Assembly (NCBI GenBank): GCA_031258055.1
Contig: JAIRNM010000224.1
Location: forward strand, 1 to 9,063
Reading direction: 5' to 3'
Length of the DNA: 9,063 nucleotides
From: Bifidobacteriaceae bacterium
GTDB lineage: Bacteria > Actinomycetota > Actinomycetes > Actinomycetales > WQXJ01
The notes under the pieces are model-generated. The model had not been told where the DNA came from. It did not search any database and was given only the letters and a program-made list of their open reading frames with translations. The position numbers and the translations under genes are program-made. Of this stretch, positions 5,785-9,063 are shown one piece after another. Each line of letters begins with the position of its first letter. Position 1 is the first letter of the stretch.

Positions 5785-7206
5785 TCAGCCCGCCTCTCGG
5801 ATCAGTCCGGCCATGCCGTCGCGCACTTTTACCATCACGTCCGCGTCCTCCGCCTCCACGTTGAGCCGCAGCAGTGCCTCGGTGTTGGACGGACGGACGT
5901 TAGCCCACCAGCGCGGCAGATTCGCCCAGTGGTTGACGGTCAGCCCGTCCAGCGCGTCGAGTATCACCGTGCCGCGGGCGGCATCGTCGGCGTAGGCGGA
6001 CTGGACCTTCTGGATCGAATGCGCCGGGTCTGAGACACGGAAATTGACTTCACCTGAAGACACGTATGGGCTATATATCTCCGCTAGGTGGCTCAGCGGA
6101 AGGTCTGAGGATCCGAGGGCGGCCAACACATGCATCGCCGACAGTATTCCCGAATCGGCGTAGAAGAAGTCGCGGAAGTAGAAATGGCCCGAATGCTCAG
6201 CGCCGAAGACAGCGTCGCGGTCAGCCATCGCGGGCTTGATGACGCTATGTCCCACTCGCGTGCGCACCGGTTCGGCCCCACTCGCGCGCACCAATTCCGG
6301 GAAGACCTGAGAGGTGATGGCGTTGTGGATGACAACCGCCGACCGCCCGGCCGCCTGCTCGCGGGCCACTTCGCGCAGGGCGATGATCACGCCGATCACC
6401 GACGGCGGGACCGCCTGGCCGTTCTCCGCTACCACGAAGCAGCGGTCGGCATCGCCATCAAAGGCTAGTCCGAGGTCGGCGCCGGAACTGATAACCGCCC
6501 GTTTCAGGTCTTCCAAGTTGGCCGGGTCGAGCGGGTTGGCCAGGTGATTGGGGAAGGCGCCGTCCGGCTCGAAGTACAGCGGCACCAAGTTCACTGGCAG
6601 CGGCGGCAGGCCCACGGCCGTCCCTAGAACCGCTTCAGTCACCACGCCGCCCATGCCGTTGCCAGCGTCCACGGCCACCGTCAGCGGCCTGATCCCGCTC
6701 AGGTCGACCGCTTGGCGTAAGAAGCGGGCGAATTCGGGCAGCACATCGACTGCTTCGGTTTGGCCAGGCTGCGCCGCCGGTGCCGGGTTCGGGTTGGCGT
6801 CCGCCCAGGCCACGATCGCCTTCAAGCCTGACTCCAGGCCGACTGGCTTGGCGCCCGGCCGCATCAGTTTGAGGCCGTTGTCGCCCGATGGGTTGTGCGA
6901 TGCCGTCAGCATTGCCCCCGGCAAGGCCCTCGCCCCCGAGGCGAAGTACATCGTGTCGGTCGACACCTGCCCCAGGTCTATGACATCCAGGCCTTGGCCG
7001 CTGGCGCCCTCCATCAAGGCTCCCGCCAAGGCTGGTCCACTCAAACGCATGTCGTGCCCCACCAGCAGGGCCGGCGCTTCGCTGAAAGCATGAGCGATGG
7101 CCGCTCCCAGCACCCTGGCCTCATCCGTCCCCCATTGCTCCGGCACCGCTCCACGGAGATCATTCGTCTTTAGGATCGGACTGAGAGGCAACATTCGATC
7201 AAGCAT
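5785..7206 (-). CDS. manB: Phosphomannomutase/phosphoglucomutase
   Basis: The protein is a member of the alpha-D-phosphohexomutase family, which interconverts mannose 6-phosphate and mannose 1-phosphate (and often the glucose equivalents) and supplies GDP-mannose for glycolipids and glycans. Motifs in order, counted from the start used here: KTNDLRG (13-19, normally KAYDVRG), the phosphoserine loop TASHNPSGDNG (101-111, Ser103), the magnesium loop DGDADR (250-255), the sugar-binding GAEHSGHFYFRD (335-346) and the phosphate-binding RPSNTE (438-443). All four domains are present in 473 residues, a normal length. The ATG at 7206 has GGTGAG about 7 nt before it. The ATG at 7194 is also possible, with TATGCT 7 nt upstream as a leaderless signal; the ATG at 7233 has no support. 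Substrate preference cannot be read from the sequence. It heads a run with the Trm112-like gene and ahcY. Confidence 0.93.
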   Translation of the reverse strand: MLDRMLPLSPILKTNDLRGAVPEQWGTDEARVLGAAIAHAFSEAPALLVGHDMRLSGPALAGALMEGASGQGLDVIDLGQVSTDTMYFASGARALPGAMLTASHNPSGDNGLKLMRPGAKPVGLESGLKAIVAWADANPNPAPAAQPGQTEAVDVLPEFARFLRQAVDLSGIRPLTVAVDAGNGMGGVVTEAVLGTAVGLPPLPVNLVPLYFEPDGAFPNHLANPLDPANLEDLKRAVISSGADLGLAFDGDADRCFVVAENGQAVPPSVIGVIIALREVAREQAAGRSAVVIHNAITSQVFPELVRASGAEPVRTRVGHSVIKPAMADRDAVFGAEHSGHFYFRDFFYADSGILSAMHVLAALGSSDLPLSHLAEIYSPYVSSGEVNFRVSDPAHSIQKVQSAYADDAARGTVILDALDGLTVNHWANLPRWWANVRPSNTEALLRLNVEAEDADVMVKVRDGMAGLIREAG

Positions 7207-7268
7207 ATGCCCGCTCACCGGACTAGGCGGCATCGACCGGGAGCAGACTGGGGTCGGAGCCGCTCACT

Positions 7269-7297
7269 AGATCACTTGGTGACAGCAACTTTGACAA
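7269..7297 (-). promoter_or_regulatory. Weak candidate promoter for manB
   Basis: On the minus strand, TTGTCA (7292-7297) and TGATCT (7269-7274) are 17 nt apart in the 165-bp gap between the DUF3499 gene and manB. The -10 is poor. The gap is long enough that manB, the Trm112-like gene and ahcY may have their own promoter. Confidence 0.25.
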
Positions 7298-7371
7298 ATG
7301 AGCCGAGTTTTGCCTCTCGGGGTCTCGCCGCGCAAAGATCCGACCGAAGAGAGGAGATTCCGTGGGGCCTT

Positions 7372-7737
7372 CTAGGTGTTGGGGACCAAGCGCAGGTGGC
7401 CGTGACGCGAGCCGGATACCGCCACGGCATCGGGGTAGCCGCCGGTTCCGGCAGTCGGCTGCAAGCGTCCCCGCTCGCGGACTGACTGGGCCAGGGCCGC
7501 CAACTCATCGCCGCTCGGACCGACCGGCTGCATCTGTGGCGCCAAGCGGATGACTTCCCAGCCGCGCGGCGGCACGACCTGATCGGCGTGGCGGGCGCAA
7601 AGGTCGTAACCATGGGGATCGGCCACAGCCGCCAGCGGACCAAGGACAGCGGTCGCGTCCCGGTAGGTGTAAGTCATGGTCGCCACCGGATCGCCCGGGC
7701 AACCCACATGTTTACAACGTCGGCGAATCTCAGCCAC
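7372..7737 (-). CDS. DUF3499 family zinc-binding protein
   Basis: The 121-residue protein carries the start of the actinobacterial DUF3499 family: RRRCKHVGCPGDPVATMTY (5-23), TAVLGPLA (29-36), then YDLCARHA (44-51) and PPRGWEVIRL (56-65). Cys8, Cys13, Cys47 and His50 look like a single zinc site. The function is unknown; the family is largely confined to Actinomycetota and usually sits beside manB, as here. The C-terminal half is variable and charged. The GTG at 7737 is chosen because it directly precedes the family N-terminus and because TACTCT ends 6 nt upstream; the much longer open frame running back to 8214 is antisense to the neighbouring gene. It is transcribed divergently from the zincin-like gene with 60 bp between start codons. 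Confidence 0.87.
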   Translation of the reverse strand: MAEIRRRCKHVGCPGDPVATMTYTYRDATAVLGPLAAVADPHGYDLCARHADQVVPPRGWEVIRLAPQMQPVGPSGDELAALAQSVRERGRLQPTAGTGGYPDAVAVSGSRHGHLRLVPNT

Positions 7738-7743
7738 CTTGGC

Positions 7744-7749
7744 AGAGTA
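7744..7749 (-). promoter_or_regulatory. -10 box, leaderless promoter of the DUF3499 gene
   Basis: On the minus strand TACTCT (TAnnnT) ends 6 nt before the GTG start at 7737. No Shine-Dalgarno sequence is properly spaced. Together with the matching box on the plus strand at 7786-7791 it forms a compact divergent promoter pair, with 36 bp between the boxes. No clear -35 is visible. Confidence 0.48.
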
Positions 7750-7785
7750 ACGCGGCGCTTCGACCGCGTAGCCGCGCCACGCCGG

Positions 7786-7791
7786 TAACCT
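7786..7791 (+). promoter_or_regulatory. -10 box, leaderless promoter of the zincin-like gene
   Basis: TAACCT (TAnnnT) ends 6 nt before the GTG at 7798, and there is no ribosome site between. This supports both the start chosen and leaderless expression. The -35 region is not recognisable. Confidence 0.48.
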
Positions 7792-7797
7792 GGGATT

Positions 7798-8262
7798 GTG
7801 TTCCGCCGCGATCCCGCCAGCAACCTCACCGCCGCTAAGCGGTTGCCGCCGCGCGACTCCGCCCGCCGCCGTGACCGCCGGGGCCGCGGCCCGCGCGGCC
7901 CGCTCTTGCCGCCCGGATTGCCGGCCGCGCTGACCCGGGCCGAACGCTTCGATGAATTCACTCGCGCATCCCTGCGGCGGTTGCAGCCGCGCTGGGACCG
8001 CCGACTCGCCCGCCTCCAAGTCGCGGTTGAGGAGGTCCCGCCCTCCGACCTGCCGCCCTGGGAGGACGGCGTGCCGCTGGCTCGTTCCTTCCCGGCCGCG
8101 GAGGGCCAACCCGACCGGATTGTCCTCTATCGGCGCCCGATTGAGTTCCGGGCCTTTGATTCGCGCGACCTCGGATTGCTGGTCTTGGACGTGATCGTGG
8201 AAGAACTGGCCCATCTCTGGCGCCTACCTCCGGAAGAAGTCGACCCCGGCTTCGGCCGCTAA
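7798..8262 (+). CDS. Zincin-like 'metallopeptidase family' protein with degenerate active site
   Basis: The 154-residue protein resembles the small zincin-like metallopeptidase family (PF06262/DUF1025): an Arg-rich N-terminus (1-45), then FDEFTRASLRRLQPRW, the strand VAVEEVPP, DRIVLYRRPIEFRAFD (106-121), and a C-terminal helix ending LPPEEVDPGFG (143-153). Active family members have HExxH in this helix. Here the aligned segment is VEELAHL (134-140), so the first zinc His is Glu135, while Glu136 and His139 remain. Loss of the motif is common in actinobacterial relatives from this locus, so it is probably not a peptidase, and a structural or regulatory role is inferred. GTG at 7798 is supported by the -10 box 6 nt upstream. 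It is divergent from the DUF3499 gene, the usual arrangement for the phylum. The basic N-terminus may bind nucleic acid, but no motif shows this. Confidence 0.83.
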   Translation: MFRRDPASNLTAAKRLPPRDSARRRDRRGRGPRGPLLPPGLPAALTRAERFDEFTRASLRRLQPRWDRRLARLQVAVEEVPPSDLPPWEDGVPLARSFPAAEGQPDRIVLYRRPIEFRAFDSRDLGLLVLDVIVEELAHLWRLPPEEVDPGFGR

Positions 8263-8305
8263 ATGACTGCTTCAAGTCGGCGCCAACGAACTCGCTCAAT
8301 TGCTC

Positions 8306-8327
8306 GTCGGCTGCGCAGTCAGCCGAC
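8306..8327. terminator. 8-bp perfect hairpin after the zincin-like gene
   Basis: GTCGGCTG (8306-8313) and CAGCCGAC (8320-8327) are exactly complementary with a 6-nt loop. It lies 44 nt past the zincin-like stop codon and about 40 nt before the -10 of the next gene, followed by a pyrimidine-rich stretch (CAATCCCTCTCTTA) rather than a T-run. A terminator insulating the toxin-antitoxin pair is most likely; an operator is the alternative. Confidence 0.5.
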
Positions 8328-8362
8328 TACCAATCCCTCTCTTATCGTAAGCCTGAAGGCAG

Positions 8363-8379
8363 CGGTATACTAACGGTAT
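8363..8379 (+). promoter_or_regulatory. Candidate antitoxin operator: CGGTAT direct repeat at 11-bp spacing
   Basis: CGGTAT occurs at 8363-8368 and again at 8374-8379, an 11-bp period that places both copies on one DNA face. The repeats cover the -10 box and the start codon. Ribbon-helix-helix dimers often bind short repeated half-sites, so antitoxin autorepression is plausible. Confidence 0.35.
8366..8371 (+). promoter_or_regulatory. -10 box, leaderless promoter of the antitoxin-MazF operon
   Basis: TATACT is a near-perfect -10 element ending 6 nt before the antitoxin ATG at 8378, with no ribosome site between. A possible -35 (TTATCG, 8342-8347) lies 18 nt upstream. Confidence 0.58.
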
Positions 8380-8620
8380 GACTGCTACCACGATTAAGGT
8401 CGATTCAGCGCTGCGCGACCGGCTCAAACGGCAGGCCGCCGCTGGGCAGCGGACGCTGGGCGCCCATCTCGCCGTGTTGGCCGACCTAGCGGACCGCGAG
8501 ATGGCGATGGACTCCTTGGCGCGAGCGATCGCGGCCACCCCGCCTGAGTTAATGGACTCCTGGCGTCAAGATGTAGCCGCCTGGGAAAATGCTGAACTCG
8601 CCGACCTGAAGAATGCGTGA
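8378..8620 (+). CDS. Ribbon-helix-helix antitoxin, partner of MazF
   Basis: The 80-residue protein starts with MTATTIKVDSALRDRLKR, a beta strand and helix typical of ribbon-helix-helix DNA-binding antitoxins, and continues with a helix (TLGAHLAVLADLADREMAMD). The acidic C-terminal part with WRQDVAAWENAEL is the likely toxin-binding tail. It lies directly before a MazF toxin with an 8-nt overlap, so it should neutralise that toxin and repress the operon. The ATG at 8378 is supported by TATACT 6 nt upstream and by the N-terminal strand beginning at once. It is not the AbrB-fold MazE of E. coli; actinobacterial MazF proteins commonly pair with this type instead. Confidence 0.85.
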   Translation: MTATTIKVDSALRDRLKRQAAAGQRTLGAHLAVLADLADREMAMDSLARAIAATPPELMDSWRQDVAAWENAELADLKNA

Positions 8621-8954
8621 GCCGCGGCCCGGAACCGTCGTCTGGGCCTGGCTCGACCCGACAACCGGACACGAACAGGGCGGCAACAGGCCTGCGGTCT
8701 GCGTGTCATCGGCATCGTACTTGCGGACTGTGGACTTCCTCATGTGGGCCGTGCCCATCACGACGGTGGACCGGGGTTGGCCCAACCACATCCTGCTGGC
8801 GGGACCAAATCTGGCGTTGGACCAGCCGTGTTGGGCTATGACCGAACAGCTCCGGACAATTTCCCGCGACCGCGTCAAAGCGCAGGCGGGCGCGGTCGAT
8901 AAAGCCTGCTTGAGGCAGATCATGTGGTGGATAACCAACTTCCTGGCCACCTGA
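8613..8954 (+). CDS. mazF: MazF/PemK-family endoribonuclease toxin
   Basis: The 113-residue protein has the MazF/PemK fold signature: PGTVVWAWLDPTTGHEQGGN (6-25), then RPAVCVSSASY (26-36), with Arg26 at the catalytic arginine position, and VPITTVDRGWPNHI (47-60), with Thr50 at the catalytic threonine position. EQLRTISRDRV follows, and the C-terminal helix WWITNFL. MazF toxins cleave single-stranded RNA at short motifs and stop growth when released from the antitoxin; the cleavage motif cannot be read here. The ATG at 8613 overlaps the antitoxin stop by 8 nt, so translation is coupled. The length is typical and no lesion is visible. It is convergent with the gene fragment at 8978-9063. Confidence 0.92.
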   Translation: MREPRPGTVVWAWLDPTTGHEQGGNRPAVCVSSASYLRTVDFLMWAVPITTVDRGWPNHILLAGPNLALDQPCWAMTEQLRTISRDRVKAQAGAVDKACLRQIMWWITNFLAT

Positions 8955-8965
8955 ACGTCTGGGCT

Positions 8966-8982
8966 TCTAGCCGCCGGCTAGA
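8966..8982. terminator. 7-bp hairpin between convergent toxin genes
   Basis: TCTAGCC (8966-8972), a 3-nt loop and GGCTAGA (8976-8982) form a perfect stem in the 23-bp gap after mazF. Its right arm contains the TAG stop (8978-8980) of the leftward gene. It could serve as a shared bidirectional terminator, though neither side has a T-run. Confidence 0.42.
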
Positions 8983-9063
8983 GCAAAAGGTGGAGCCTGA
9001 GAGCCGCGTCGATTTGGCACATGGTGCTGGCGTCGAGGTGGCCACCGGCTTCTCGCAGGCGAG
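8978..9063 (-). CDS. C-terminal fragment of a probable second MazF-family toxin (cut by window edge)
   Basis: On the minus strand a frame enters from the window edge and reads RLREAGGHLDASTM then CQIDAALRLHLLL before TAG (8978-8980), 27 residues. The ending, LD..TM..IDAALRLHL-L, is the usual C-terminal helix of MazF/PemK toxins of the kind ending in LGL. The other two frames on this strand give compositions unlike protein. Most of the gene lies outside, so neither start, antitoxin nor intactness can be judged. It is a different subtype from the complete MazF next door, whose tail ends WWITNFLAT. Confidence 0.55.
   Translation of the reverse strand, partial: RLREAGGHLDASTMCQIDAALRLHLLL

Noticed and set aside
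6548..7093. 181-codon open frame on the plus strand
   Set aside because: It is antisense to manB, with Ser/Pro/Thr-rich composition typical of a shadow frame and no promoter or ribosome site.
7291..7296. Plus-strand TTGACA as a promoter
   Set aside because: No -10 at a suitable distance and no rightward gene follows; the region downstream is antisense to DUF3499.
7738..8214. N-terminal extension of the DUF3499 frame to 280 residues
   Set aside because: The extra part is antisense to the zincin-like gene and has no family similarity; the family N-terminus begins at the GTG at 7737.

Overview
The window looks like chromosomal DNA of a high-GC Gram-positive bacterium (Actinomycetota). The evidence is GC-rich third codon positions, GTG and TTG starts, promoters that appear leaderless, and above all a gene set characteristic of that phylum: a DUF3499 zinc protein divergent from a degenerate zincin-like 'metallopeptidase family' protein, followed by phosphomannomutase (manB), a tiny Trm112-like zinc ribbon protein and S-adenosylhomocysteine hydrolase (ahcY). 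I cannot place it below phylum.

Layout. (1) 1-1158, minus: a protein kinase-like protein, cut by the window edge, whose catalytic motifs are degraded (HGG for HRD, EFS for DFG) and which carries a long Pro/Ala-rich tail. (2) 1159-1518: an intergenic region with a promoter for the pseudokinase, an 11-bp inverted repeat with a competing UUCG hairpin, a 23-bp tandem repeat and a leaderless promoter for the next gene. (3) 1519-2772, plus: an AAA_14/DUF4143 ATPase with a C-terminal nuclease-like motif. (4) 2826-3190, minus: a DJ-1/PfpI-family pseudogene that has lost its central, Cys-bearing part. (5) 3208-3898, minus: a Phd/YefM antitoxin and PIN-domain toxin pair with a promoter and an overlapping palindrome. 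(6) 4028-7737, minus: the conserved housekeeping run DUF3499, manB, Trm112-like, ahcY. (7) 7798-8262, plus: the zincin-like protein. (8) 8378-8954, plus: a ribbon-helix-helix antitoxin with a MazF toxin. (9) 8978-9063, minus: the C-terminal end of what looks like a second, convergent MazF-family toxin.

The core cluster links methyl-cycle recycling (AhcY clears S-adenosylhomocysteine), a possible methyltransferase partner (Trm112-like) and mannose-sugar precursor supply (ManB). Both sides are occupied by accessory modules: toxin-antitoxin pairs, an ATPase, a decayed enzyme and a pseudokinase. No transposase, integrase, CRISPR array, rRNA or tRNA was seen.

The points most worth a second look are: four genes whose start codon lies exactly 6 nt after a TAnnnT box; AhcY with a Gly/Ala-rich insertion and Trp at a position normally Glu; two convergent MazF-type genes sharing a hairpin that overlaps a stop codon; and the repeat-rich region between the pseudokinase and the ATPase. 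I saw no clear new multi-gene system. The pseudokinase/ATPase divergent pair is the best candidate, and it is only an inference.
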